Part shown: positions 16,779 through 24,762 of the stretch, piece by piece
Numbering within the stretch: position 1 is the stretch's first letter
How the letters are laid out: each line of letters opens with the position of its first letter
NCBI GenBank assembly: GCA_016874005.1
Contig: VGVQ01000001.1
Span: 496,001 to 560,000 of the forward strand
DNA: 64,000 nt
DNA from: Gemmatimonadota bacterium
GTDB taxonomy: Bacteria > Gemmatimonadota > Gemmatimonadetes > Gemmatimonadales > GWC2-71-9
Reading direction: 5' to 3'
The notes under the pieces: generated by a model
What the model saw: the letters and a program-made list of their open reading frames with translations, nothing else
Told to the model about the DNA's origin: nothing
Database searches by the model: none
Program-made: the position numbers and the translations under genes

Positions 16779-18590
16779 ATGCGCCAGATACGAGTGAGCG
16801 ACTATATAGCATCGCACCTCGAAAAAATCGGGGTGACTCATATTTTCCTCCTGTCAGGTGGGGGAATGATGCATCTTCAGGACGCTGTGTTTCGAAACGA
16901 AACACTGAAGTATATTTGCTCGAATCATGAGCAGTCTTGCGCATATGGGGCAGAAGCCTACGCTAGAACAAAACAAGGACTTGGAGTCTGCTATGCCACA
17001 AGTGGCCCCGGAGGCGCGAACACTGTAACCGGGATCATTCAGGCGTGGCTAGATTCTGTTCCAGTATTGTTTATCACGGGACAAGCAAAGTCATCCGAAA
17101 CAATTCGCGGATCAGGGTTGTTCGGATTACGTCAATTTGGGACCTTTGAAGTAGACATAATCCCAATAGTGCAGTCAATAACTAAATATTCTGTATTTGT
17201 TGATGATCCAGGCACGATAAAATACCATCTCGAAAAAGCAATTGCCACAGCTCAGACGGGCCGTCCCGGACCGGTACTACTTGATATTCCACTCAATGTT
17301 CAGGGGGCGCTGATCACCCCTGAGAGTCAATCAGGTTTTTCTGAAAGCGGTAATGACGAACCAGAACTGAGTCCCAAATTCGTGGACGAAATTATAGAAA
17401 AGTTACAGCAAGCACAGCGTCCGCTAATTCTCGCTGGTCACGGTATACGTGCCGCAGGCCAAGTAACAGAGTTTCGTCAGGTAGCAGCAGCCTTAAATGT
17501 ACCCGTATCTGCAACACAGCTTGCTAACGACCTGCTGCCCCATGAGCACCCTCTGTTCGTAGGCCGACCAGGAATCAAGGGTGATCGCGCTGGTGGGTTA
17601 GCTGTCCAGAACGCAGATCTAATACTAACCCTTGGTTGCTCATTGCACTCGATGACAACGGGGTACGAGTTAGATCTCTTTGCCCCTTCAGCGTACAAGA
17701 TACAGGTCGACATTGATAAAATGGTGCTAAAGCGTGAAAATGTAGGGGTAAATCTAAAAGTTAATGCATCGGTCAACTCCTTTATAAAAGCGCTCAACAT
17801 CAGCCTAGAAAAGACAAAAAGAACTCCGGTTGTGCCACGTGGTCAATGGCACAACCCATGTTTAGAATGGAAACGCGATCTTGCCATTACAAATGAAGCA
17901 CGTAACACACCGGCGGGTGAAATTGATTACTACGATGTAATTAATTCATTGAGCGAGCTGTGTGAGGGAACGGAAATAATCGTTGCCGATGCTGGCTCTG
18001 CTTTTTACGTAACAGGCCAAGCATTTAGATCGAAAGAACGCCAGCGTGTTATTCTGGCCGGTGCTATGGCGCAAATGGGTTATACGACTGCCGCAGTCGT
18101 GGGAGCAAGCGTTGCTGCTCCGGAGCGCCTAGTCATTGGCATTACGGGTGACGGATCTTTTCAAACTAACATGCACGATTTGGGGGTTATTGCGTATCAT
18201 AATCTAAATGTAAAGTTAATAGTTGTTAACAACGGCGGATACGTGTCAATTCGCAACACTCAGAATAACTACTTCCATGGAAAAATGGATGCAGTAGACT
18301 CAAAAACCGGTGTGTTCATGCCGCGAATAGATAGGCTATGTGATGCTTATGGAATACCTTACACCTATTGTGAAGATCCAAATATGCTTCGATTGGAATT
18401 GAATCGCGTGCTAGGTCAATGTGGGCCTCAAGTGTTTGAAATAAGAACTGCCTATAGGCAAGAAATTATTCCGTCTGTTATGTCAGAGCGTTTGGCTGAT
18501 GGCACGATGCAATCACGACCACTTCAAGACATGTATCCCTACCTGCCTAGCGAACAACTTGCGGAATATATGAAAGTATCTAGTGACTAG
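16779..18590 (+). CDS. ThDP-dependent enzyme of the acetolactate synthase/YerE type
   Basis: 603 aa from ATG 16779, chosen because GGAG lies 9 nt upstream; ATG 16764 is in frame. Three-domain acetohydroxyacid-synthase fold: catalytic Glu in SNHEQSCAYGAEAYAR, a central domain, and the ThDP motif GDGSFQTNM...VVNNGG near residues 460-490. In rfb-type clusters such enzymes (YerE) add a two-carbon unit from pyruvate to a CDP-3,6-dideoxy-4-ketosugar, giving branched sugars. Context with rfbG/rfbH supports this over valine synthesis, but sequence alone does not decide. Flavin use is not apparent. Confidence 0.82.
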   Translation: MRQIRVSDYIASHLEKIGVTHIFLLSGGGMMHLQDAVFRNETLKYICSNHEQSCAYGAEAYARTKQGLGVCYATSGPGGANTVTGIIQAWLDSVPVLFITGQAKSSETIRGSGLFGLRQFGTFEVDIIPIVQSITKYSVFVDDPGTIKYHLEKAIATAQTGRPGPVLLDIPLNVQGALITPESQSGFSESGNDEPELSPKFVDEIIEKLQQAQRPLILAGHGIRAAGQVTEFRQVAAALNVPVSATQLANDLLPHEHPLFVGRPGIKGDRAGGLAVQNADLILTLGCSLHSMTTGYELDLFAPSAYKIQVDIDKMVLKRENVGVNLKVNASVNSFIKALNISLEKTKRTPVVPRGQWHNPCLEWKRDLAITNEARNTPAGEIDYYDVINSLSELCEGTEIIVADAGSAFYVTGQAFRSKERQRVILAGAMAQMGYTTAAVVGASVAAPERLVIGITGDGSFQTNMHDLGVIAYHNLNVKLIVVNNGGYVSIRNTQNNYFHGKMDAVDSKTGVFMPRIDRLCDAYGIPYTYCEDPNMLRLELNRVLGQCGPQVFEIRTAYRQEIIPSVMSERLADGTMQSRPLQDMYPYLPSEQLAEYMKVSSD

Positions 18591-18890
18591 GCAAACGGTA
18601 CACCAATTAGTAGTAATGATAAAGCTAATCCCAAGAGATGTCAGAAACCATAATACTCCATTCCAGTAAGATTCTGCTCCGAAACGGCCGGTGACTAAGG
18701 AAACAAGTACAGCAAACGGATATGGAAGCATCCTGTTTGCGATATCGGATTGGTTCCGCACTAAGCATTCCGAAGTTGACTTCCAAGCACGCCATCTTCC
18801 GCGAACCTTAATCAGCAGCGGCATGAGGTTTTTTAGTCCCAGGATTCTTCCGACACCTCCCCAGATGGATTGTACGCGTGTAGTTGCGCC
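18591..18890. other. 300-bp spacer without an assignable gene
   Basis: The minus strand can be read as a hydrophobic stretch (around NRMLPYPFAVLVSLVTGRFG) that might be a scrap of a membrane protein, but no start, ribosome site or family match is visible. The 10-mer TAGTGACTAG at 18581-18590 is identical to part of the left arm repeats (8501-8510). Confidence 0.3.
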
Positions 18891-19652
18891 ATGCCACTGA
18901 TGCCGACCGCCGCATCCGAGCATCCGATCGTGCAGTCCGATCTCGAACGGATTGCCAGTGCTTCGCTCCCATGGGATCGCCTTGCGGGACGCACTATCAT
19001 GATCACCGGTGGCGGGGGGTTCTTGGCCGCCTATCTGATCAAGGCACTCTTGCATGCCGGGGATTACCACGCGCTCGGCCTACGCGTTATTGCCGTCGCG
19101 CGTTCGGCGGGGCGGCTCTTGCCTCGTTTGTCGGCACAGATCGCGCGACCCACGCTGGTTGTAGTTGAACAGGATATCGCTGCCCCTTTGGCGCCGGCGT
19201 TCCCGCGCGCCGATTTCCTCATCCACAGCGCAAGTCCCGCGAGTCCGCGGTTCTATGGGAGCAATCCGGTGGGGGTCCTCAACGCGAACGCTATCGGAAC
19301 AACGCAGCTTCTCGGTCACGCCGTCCGGCACGAGAGCGAGCGCTTTCTCTTCATGAGCAGTGGAGAGGTGTATGGCGTTCCGCGCGATCCCACCGTGCCG
19401 ATCACCGAGGATAGCTATGGCGATCTTGATCCAATGCAGCTACGTGCCTGTTATGCAGAAGGCAAACGGGTCTCCGAGACTATGTGTGTGGCCTGGGCGC
19501 ATCAGCACGGGGTGCACGCCACCGTGGTGCGACCCTTCCACACCTATGGTCCAGGCCTAGCACTGGATGACGGGCGCGTATTTGCCGATATAGTGGCTGA
19601 CGTCGTTGTGGGGCGGGACATCGTCCTCACGAGTGAGGGGACGGCACGGCGC
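18891..19652 (+). pseudogene. UDP-glucuronate decarboxylase/epimerase-like SDR, C-terminally truncated
   Basis: Extended short-chain dehydrogenase: NAD site TGGGGFLAAYL, HSASPASP, active Ser-x-Y region SSGEVYG and YAEGKRVSE (Tyr-Lys), then VRPFHTYGPG. Similarity runs to TSEGTARR, where an intact protein would continue with the substrate-binding C-terminal domain. At about 19,651 the DNA switches abruptly to an antisense TonB-receptor fragment, and the frame then runs on to a chance stop at 19787. GC is higher than in the rfb cargo, so it came from a different source. Confidence 0.8.
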
Positions 19653-19847
19653 GACCCGCATCACGATCGCCCGCCCTGGCGCGTCGGCGAACTCCTTGTA
19701 GCGGCTCATGTAGTCGCGGTATCGCGTGTTCGTGATGTTGCGCAGCGTCACGTCGACAGTGAGCAGCCGCGCGGGAATATCCAATAGTCCGCTCACGGCA
19801 CGTGCAGCGAATTCCACCCTCAAGAACCACTTCTGTCTCATCCTCAT
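19650..19847 (-). pseudogene. TonB-dependent receptor fragment (near the C-terminus)
   Basis: Read on the minus strand, about 66 codons end in LRNITNTRYRDYMSRYKEF followed by APGRAIVMRV, the typical penultimate beta-strands of a TonB-dependent receptor barrel. The final strand and everything upstream are missing. It abuts the truncated SDR at 19,650-19,652, so this is debris from recombination. Confidence 0.65.
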
Positions 19848-19925
19848 CCCAACGGTTGAGTCGGATTGGGTGAAGGTTGGTCAGTTGATTGAGGACTAGC
19901 AGCAGTTGCTTTTCTGTTTGTTTAG

Positions 19926-19968
19926 AGCGGGGAGACGATTGTTTCCCCGTTCTTTTTTCTTTTTTTAC
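19926..19968 (+). terminator. Strong intrinsic terminator near the right end of the island
   Basis: Stem of about 11 bp with the GATT tetraloop at 19937-19940 (AGCGGGGAGAC against GTTTCCCCGTT with G-U pairs), followed by a long T-rich tract. Oriented for plus-strand transcription; no intact gene lies directly upstream. Confidence 0.85.
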
Positions 19969-19990
19969 TAGATCCTTAGTTCTACCGTAA

Positions 19991-20012
19991 GTTTAGTAAT
20001 TTGTTTAGTGAT
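19991..20012 (+). repeat. Right pair of GTTTAGTRAY repeats (candidate arm sites)
   Basis: GTTTAGTAAT (19991-20000) and GTTTAGTGAT (20003-20012), same orientation and 12-bp spacing as the pair at 8498-8519. A further variant CTTTAGTGGT lies at 20080-20089, seven bases before the attR core. Confidence 0.55.
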
Positions 20013-20091
20013 TTTGTCATTGCAACGGTTCTTTCTCTGGCATTTAAGTTTTGTAAGTTGTTGATTTACAACACTTATACTTTAGTGGTCA

Positions 20092-20119
20092 CTGTTGTAC
20101 GGGAAGCGGGCCAGTTTCG
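20092..20119. repeat. attR of the integrated island
   Basis: CTGTTGTACGGGAAGCG (20092-20108) and AGTTTCG (20113-20119) repeat the left junction. The core TGTACGG is at 20096-20102. Sequence to the right has host GC and continues the permease reading frame. Confidence 0.8.
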
Positions 20120-20151
20120 GCGATCTGGTTCGCTGGATTCGGACGGCGTAG
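20096..20151 (+). pseudogene. Displaced native 3' end of the ABC-2 permease gene
   Basis: Translating from TAC 20098 gives YGKRASFGDLVRWIRTA and a TAG stop (20149-20151), the expected ending of a NatB-like permease. The upstream gene reads MYGKR at the same position before diverging. An intrinsic terminator follows. This proves the uninterrupted gene once ran through the att site. Confidence 0.85.
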
Positions 20152-20175
20152 CCCCCGGGCTGGGAGGTGTCTTGA

Positions 20176-20205
20176 CGGGCGAGCCCCCTGGGCTCGCCCG
20201 TTTTG
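20176..20205 (+). terminator. Intrinsic terminator, native to the exporter operon
   Basis: Perfect 11-bp stem CGGGCGAGCCC (20176-20186) with GGGCTCGCCCG (20190-20200), loop CCT, then TTTTG. It follows the displaced permease end, so before the insertion it closed the exporter operon ahead of mnmG. Confidence 0.9.
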
Positions 20206-20238
20206 TTTCGGGAACTACAGCGAGCTAGCTTGACGGAC

Positions 20239-22086
20239 ATGGGGCGAGTCGATGTGATCGTGATCGGGGGTGGGCACGCCGGGGCCGAGGCGTCGGCGAT
20301 GGCGGCGCGGATGGGCTGCCGAGTCCTGTTGCTCACCCAGAACCTCGAGACGATCGGGCAGATGTCGTGCAATCCGGCGATCGGCGGGATTGCAAAGGGC
20401 ACCGTCGTGCGGGAGGTTGACGCTCTCGGCGGCATCATGGGCCGGGCCGCGGATCGGGCGCGGATCCAGTTCCGGATGCTCAATCGGAGCAAAGGGCCGG
20501 CGGTGTGGTCTCCCCGGGCTCAATGCGACCGAGGGCTCTACCGCCGGGCCGTTCGGGAGGAACTGGAGCGGATTCCCGGGGTGAGGTTCGCCCAGGGGAA
20601 CGTCTCTCGGCTATTAACGGGGAATGGATCGGTCTTGGGGGTCGAAACGAGCGACGGCCGCCGGTTTGAGGCGCCGGCGGTGGTATTGACGGCGGGGACG
20701 TTCTTGCGGGGCCGGATTCACATCGGGCTCTCGACTCAAATCTCGGCCGGAAGAGCGGGCGAGCCTCCGTCGGTAGAGATAGCACAAAACCTTGAAACAC
20801 ATGGACTTACAGTAGAACGTTTCAAAACTGGTACCCCGCCCAGGGTCGACGGCCGCACAGTGAATCTGGCAGGGCTCGAGCGACAGGACGGAGACCGCGA
20901 GGGCTTTTGGTTTGGTCATTTCGAACGGGTGCGGCACCCTCGGCAGCTGCCATGTTACGTGACCTACACGGGCGACCGGCTTCGAGATATCGTCGAGGCG
21001 AACCTCGCCGAGTCGGCCATGTATGGTGGAGCGATCAGCGGCCGAGGGCCGCGATACTGTCCTTCAATCGAAGACAAGATCGTCCGGTTCCCGGACGCGG
21101 CGCGGCACCAGGTATTCCTGGAGCCGGAAGGTCTCGACACGGCGGAGATGTATGTCAACGGCCTGTCGACCTCGCTACCGCCGGCGGTTCAGCTCGACTA
21201 TCTGCGGACGGTCCCTGGTTTAGAGCAAGTCGAGATGACCAGGCCTGGGTACGCGATCGAGTACGATTACTACCCGCCGACCCAATTGGATCGCTCCTTA
21301 CAGGTTCGGGCCATTCGAGGTTTGTTCCTCGCGGGCCAGGTGAACGGAACCACGGGCTACGAGGAGGCCGCGGGTCAGGGGGTGGTGGCTGGGGTCAATG
21401 CTGCGGCGTTCTCGTTGAATCGCGAGCCGGTGGAGTTCCCTCGGGAGCAGGGGTATCTCGGTATTCTGGTCGACGACCTGACCACCCGGGGTGTTGACGA
21501 GCCCTATCGGCTTTTCACGTCGAGGTCGGAGTTCCGCCTGACCCATCGTCAAGACAACGCTTTGCGGCGGTTTGCCTCGCTCGCGGATCGCCTTGCCTTG
21601 CTGACGGACGACGAGCGTCGAGTTCGTGACCTGCGGCTCGACGCCGAGGATTCGGCGGTCAGGTCGGCGCACGGGGTCACGATTGCGCCGGAGGTCGCGA
21701 ACCCCCATCTCGAGTTGTTGGGGGAGCAGCCGATTGGGGCGCCAGCTCGACTGGCGGATTTGGTCAAGCGTCCTGGGGTGTCCTTGGCGGTGCTGCTCAC
21801 CGCGGTGGGGGTCGAGACGCCTGACGAGGCGGCAGCATGGGGGGAAATCGAGCTCCGTTACGCTGGGTACATCGAGCGCGAGTGGGCGGCCGCCCAGAGA
21901 CTGCGGACCCTCGAGGAATGGGAGATTCCATCTGAGATGGATTTCTCGAGCTGTTCTTCGATCTCATTCGAGGCCCGCGAAAAGCTCGCTGTTCGGCGCC
22001 CCACGAGCCTCGGGCAGGCGGCGCGGATTCCGGGGCTCACGCCTAGCGACATTCAGGCAATGGCGGCTGCGATGAGGAGGAGCTAG
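20239..22086 (+). CDS. mnmG: tRNA uridine-5-carboxymethylaminomethyl modification enzyme MnmG
   Basis: 615 aa FAD protein. The Rossmann motif IGGGHAGAEA is at the N-terminus, followed by MSCNPAIGGIAKG, GTFLRGRIHIG and the C-terminal helical domain that binds MnmE. With MnmE it modifies the wobble uridine of several tRNAs. I chose ATG 20239 because it begins the usual N-terminus; an in-frame TTG lies 9 nt upstream. Position next to parS-parAB is typical of origin-proximal chromosomes. Length is normal. Confidence 0.97.
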   Translation: MGRVDVIVIGGGHAGAEASAMAARMGCRVLLLTQNLETIGQMSCNPAIGGIAKGTVVREVDALGGIMGRAADRARIQFRMLNRSKGPAVWSPRAQCDRGLYRRAVREELERIPGVRFAQGNVSRLLTGNGSVLGVETSDGRRFEAPAVVLTAGTFLRGRIHIGLSTQISAGRAGEPPSVEIAQNLETHGLTVERFKTGTPPRVDGRTVNLAGLERQDGDREGFWFGHFERVRHPRQLPCYVTYTGDRLRDIVEANLAESAMYGGAISGRGPRYCPSIEDKIVRFPDAARHQVFLEPEGLDTAEMYVNGLSTSLPPAVQLDYLRTVPGLEQVEMTRPGYAIEYDYYPPTQLDRSLQVRAIRGLFLAGQVNGTTGYEEAAGQGVVAGVNAAAFSLNREPVEFPREQGYLGILVDDLTTRGVDEPYRLFTSRSEFRLTHRQDNALRRFASLADRLALLTDDERRVRDLRLDAEDSAVRSAHGVTIAPEVANPHLELLGEQPIGAPARLADLVKRPGVSLAVLLTAVGVETPDEAAAWGEIELRYAGYIEREWAAAQRLRTLEEWEIPSEMDFSSCSSISFEAREKLAVRRPTSLGQAARIPGLTPSDIQAMAAAMRRS

Positions 22087-22091
22087 CCGCC

Positions 22092-22107
22092 CGTTTCACG
22101 TGAAACA
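22092..22107. promoter_or_regulatory. parS site 1
   Basis: Contains the perfect palindrome GTTTCACGTGAAAC (22093-22106) plus a trailing A: 15 of 16 matches to the widespread chromosomal parS consensus. It is the loading site for ParB, six bases after the mnmG stop. Confidence 0.93.
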
Positions 22108-22128
22108 AGGAGCTGGCGGGTCGATCGA

Positions 22129-22144
22129 GGTTTCACGTGAAACA
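22129..22144. promoter_or_regulatory. parS site 2
   Basis: GTTTCACGTGAAAC at 22130-22143 followed by A, again 15 of 16 to the consensus. Centre-to-centre distance from site 1 is 37 bp. Both lie upstream of parA. Confidence 0.93.
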
Positions 22145-22252
22145 GGGCGAATCGACTCGATCCTCCGTTCCCGCCAAACCCTCCTCGGGTTTACGGTTCT
22201 CTACTCGGGCCATATATTTACCACATCGCAAAGGACGGGTCACGTATTATCA

Positions 22253-22281
22253 TGTAACTGATTGTAATACAATCAGTTACA
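22253..22281. promoter_or_regulatory. 29-bp perfect palindrome upstream of parA
   Basis: Arms TGTAACTGATTGTA (22253-22266) and TACAATCAGTTACA (22268-22281) around a single A. It ends 16 bp before the parA start codon and overlaps the probable promoter (TATTAT near 22245). It does not resemble parS and has no T-tract, so an operator for an unidentified regulator is more likely than a terminator. Confidence 0.6.
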
Positions 22282-22297
22282 GGAATGTGAGATCTCG

Positions 22298-23101
22298 GTG
22301 ACGGCGCGGGTCATTGCAATCGCCAATCAAAAGGGCGGGGTCGGCAAGACGACGACCGCCGTCAACCTCGCAGCTTCGCTCGCCATTTCCGAGCGGAAGA
22401 CGCTGCTCGTCGACGCCGATCCCCAAGCCAACGCGACGAGCGGGGTCGGGGTAGGGAAAGAAGTCGATCGCCCGTCGCTCTACGATGTCCTGGTCGACGG
22501 TCGGGATCCCCGAGAGGTCATCGTGCCGGACCGCGAGCTTCCCTACCTCTGGACCCTTCCCTCGAGTCAAGATCTCGTCGGTGCGGAAATCGAGCTGGTC
22601 AACGCCGCGGATCGAGAAACGAGGCTCTGCGAGGCATTGAGAGGCGTCGTTGAGGAGTATGAATTCATACTAATCGACTGCCCGCCTTCGCTCGGCCTCA
22701 CCACTCTCAACGTGCTGACGGCAGCCAAGGGCGTCCTGATCCCGATTCAGTGCGAATACTACGCCCTCGAAGGCATCTCGCAGCTCCTCAACACGGTCCG
22801 GTTGGTTCAGCAGAATTTCAACCCGGACCTCGCGATCGAGGGGGTTCTGCTCACGATGTACGACGCCCGCCTCAACCTCTGCCGGCAAGTAGCCCAGGAG
22901 GCCAAGGAGTATTTCGGCGCAAAGGTGTTCCGCACCGTGATCCCGAGAAATGTTCGACTTGCCGAAGCCCCCAGCTTTGGCAAGCCAATCCTGTTGTACG
23001 ACGTCCAGTCGGTCGGAGCCAAGAGCTACCTGTCCGTCGCCCAGGAGCTGGTGCGGCGGCGCGAGAGCGATCCCGTCGGTGTCGGAGGGGACCCTTCATG
23101 A
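22298..23101 (+). CDS. parA: Chromosome partitioning ATPase ParA (Soj)
   Basis: 267 aa, deviant Walker [10 protein letters not shown] at residues 12-20, Walker A' DADPQANAT, and Walker [11 protein letters not shown]. With ParB and parS it drives segregation of the origin region. GTG start; the upstream region has two parS sites and a palindrome. The stop overlaps parB (ATGA). No rsmG lies between mnmG and parA, unlike the common order. Confidence 0.97.
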   Translation: MTARVIAIANQKGGVGKTTTAVNLAASLAISERKTLLVDADPQANATSGVGVGKEVDRPSLYDVLVDGRDPREVIVPDRELPYLWTLPSSQDLVGAEIELVNAADRETRLCEALRGVVEEYEFILIDCPPSLGLTTLNVLTAAKGVLIPIQCEYYALEGISQLLNTVRLVQQNFNPDLAIEGVLLTMYDARLNLCRQVAQEAKEYFGAKVFRTVIPRNVRLAEAPSFGKPILLYDVQSVGAKSYLSVAQELVRRRESDPVGVGGDPS

Positions 23102-23970
23102 CGGAGCAGCGCCGACTCGGCCGGGGACTCGAGGCGCTCCTCGGCCCCATTTCCAAGGAGCAGGCCCAGGCCCAAGGCGCGCTTCGCGAAGTGCCACTTC
23201 GGGCCATCGATCCCAACCCGTATCAGCCGCGCCGAGATTTCGATCCGACAGCGCTGCAGGAGTTGGCGGACTCGATTGCCGTGTCCGGACTTCTCCAGCC
23301 GATCGTGGTGCGGCCCAAGGCCGCGGGGCGGTTCGAACTCGTCGCGGGCGAGCGGCGACTCAGAGCGGTTCAGATGCTGGGATGGTCCGCGGTGCCCGTC
23401 GTCACCAAGGAGATCGACGACCGGTCGATGCTCTCGCTCGCGCTGATCGAGAACCTCCAGCGAGACGATCTGTCGGCAATCGATGAGGCCCGGGGGTATG
23501 ACAGGCTCGTCCGCGAGTTCGATCTGGGCCAGAGCGAAGTGGCGCGCCTGGTCGGGCGGGACCGAACGACGGTCGCGAACACCCTCCGCCTCCTCAAGCT
23601 GCCCGAGCGGGTGCAGCAGCAGATTCACTCGGGCGCCCTTTCGGAGGGGCATGGTCGGGCACTGCTCGGCCTGGCTGACCCCAAGGGCATCGCGAAGCTG
23701 GCGCAGTCCGCAGCCGAGCAAGGCTGGTCGGTCCGGGAGCTCGAGTCGCGGGTCCGGGGCACCGGGCAACCGCGTGGCAAGGGCAAGACCGATCGGCAGC
23801 TCCAACCAGAAGTTAGACGAGTCGAGGATGCCCTTCGGCAGCGACTCCAAACCGACGTTCGGGTCACCGCGCGTCGGAAAGGCCGCGGCTTCATCTCGGT
23901 GGCATACTATTCCAACGACGACCTCGCCAGACTCCTGGAGCTCGTCCTTGGCGAGCCCTTCGGCGGATGA
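23098..23970 (+). CDS. parB: Chromosome partitioning protein ParB
   Basis: 290 aa CTPase. The N-terminal [10 protein letters not shown] box (ParA interaction), the NPYQPR box, the CTP-binding GERRLRA (84-90), the central HTH ([26 protein letters not shown]) and a C-terminal dimerisation domain are in order. Start ATG 23098 overlaps the parA stop and begins the typical N-terminus; the longer open frame upstream is a shadow of parA. The end overlaps the M23 gene by 4 nt. Confidence 0.97.
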   Translation: MTEQRRLGRGLEALLGPISKEQAQAQGALREVPLRAIDPNPYQPRRDFDPTALQELADSIAVSGLLQPIVVRPKAAGRFELVAGERRLRAVQMLGWSAVPVVTKEIDDRSMLSLALIENLQRDDLSAIDEARGYDRLVREFDLGQSEVARLVGRDRTTVANTLRLLKLPERVQQQIHSGALSEGHGRALLGLADPKGIAKLAQSAAEQGWSVRELESRVRGTGQPRGKGKTDRQLQPEVRRVEDALRQRLQTDVRVTARRKGRGFISVAYYSNDDLARLLELVLGEPFGG

Positions 23971-24761
23971 CCGAACGGGGCCGTTGGGTGACCGTCTCGG
24001 TCCATCACGATGGGCGAGTGTCGGCCTCGACCTATCGGATTCCGGCAATCGTCTACCGGGCGGTGTTCGCGATTGCCGTCGCCGGGGGGCTTCTGGCGAT
24101 CCTCGCGGTCGCGGTCTCCGCGCCGGTGGCCAGGGCGGCGGCTCGGGTCCCCGGACTCGAACGGGAAATCGCGCGACTGGCGGCGGAGAACCAGCAGATC
24201 GGCGAGCTGAGCAACGCGCTCGATCAACTCGAGTCGAACTACGCCCGGCTTCGCGAGATGGTTGGAGCCGATCTCGCGCCCGATCCATTGCGGCTTGCCT
24301 CGAGTCCCCAGGTTGCCCCCGCGGTGGTCGTCTACCCCGATGAGATCGCGCCACGCTACGAGCTGGGGCCGTCGCTGCCGACTCATTGGCCCCTCGACGA
24401 TCCCGGTTACCTGACTCAGGGCCAAGTACCGATCGACTCCGCGGACGGAGCCCATCCGGGCGTCGACGTGGCGCTCGCGGCCGGGACCCTGGTTCGGGCG
24501 GCTGGTGGCGCGACCGTGGTCGCGGTTGGAAGCGATCCGGAGTACGGCCTCTATGTGCGGTTGGAACACCCCGATACCCACGAGTCGATGTACGGACACC
24601 TCTCGCGGGCGGTGGTGCGAGTCGGAGATCGGGTCGGGGCCGGTCAGGTCGTGGGCCGATCCGGGAACACCGGCCGGTCTTCGGCTCCGCACCTGCATTT
24701 CGAGATTCGCAGGGGGGGTACCTCCGTCGATCCCATGTCCGTCATTCGCAAAGGGCGGTGA
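23967..24761 (+). CDS. M23 (LytM-type) metallopeptidase, membrane anchored
   Basis: 264 aa. One transmembrane segment (about 31-51), a coiled coil (about 62-98), then a LytM domain with H163-x3-D167 (HPGVDVAL), H211 (YGHLS) and HLH at 242-244 (PHLHFEI). The zinc ligands are complete, so it is probably an active endopeptidase of periplasmic peptidoglycan. It overlaps parB by 4 nt and is followed immediately by a bactofilin, a common pairing in which the bactofilin positions the enzyme. Confidence 0.93.
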   Translation: MTERGRWVTVSVHHDGRVSASTYRIPAIVYRAVFAIAVAGGLLAILAVAVSAPVARAAARVPGLEREIARLAAENQQIGELSNALDQLESNYARLREMVGADLAPDPLRLASSPQVAPAVVVYPDEIAPRYELGPSLPTHWPLDDPGYLTQGQVPIDSADGAHPGVDVALAAGTLVRAAGGATVVAVGSDPEYGLYVRLEHPDTHESMYGHLSRAVVRVGDRVGAGQVVGRSGNTGRSSAPHLHFEIRRGGTSVDPMSVIRKGR

Positions 24762-24762
24762 C

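Larger units (their letters stand above)
8429..20095. mobile_element. Integrated genomic island (11,667 bp) in the 3' end of the ABC permease gene
   Basis: Bounded by the TGTACGG core repeat. The displaced host gene end lies just past the right boundary, which gives direct evidence of insertion. It contains a tyrosine recombinase next to the left end, a serine recombinase, an excisionase-like HTH protein, unknown small genes, a candidate small RNA, and polysaccharide-type cargo with several gene fragments. GC is markedly below the flanks, especially at 8.5-9.8 kb and 13.6-18.6 kb. No conjugation or phage structural genes were seen, so it probably moves with help or is decaying. The cargo part is a mosaic with visible breakpoints near 13,590 and 19,651. 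Confidence 0.85.

Noticed and set aside
18513-19070. Minus-strand 185-codon frame with hydrophobic stretches
   Set aside because: Runs antisense through two coding regions; only the middle part resembles a membrane segment, so it is noted as a possible scrap only.
19855-19901. Short tail reading VESDWVKVGQLIED and a stop before the terminator at 19926
   Set aside because: Could be the end of a lost gene, but only about 14 codons look coding and no family is identifiable.
20001-20228. 75-codon frame before mnmG
   Set aside because: Spans attR, the displaced permease end and the terminator, so it cannot be a gene.
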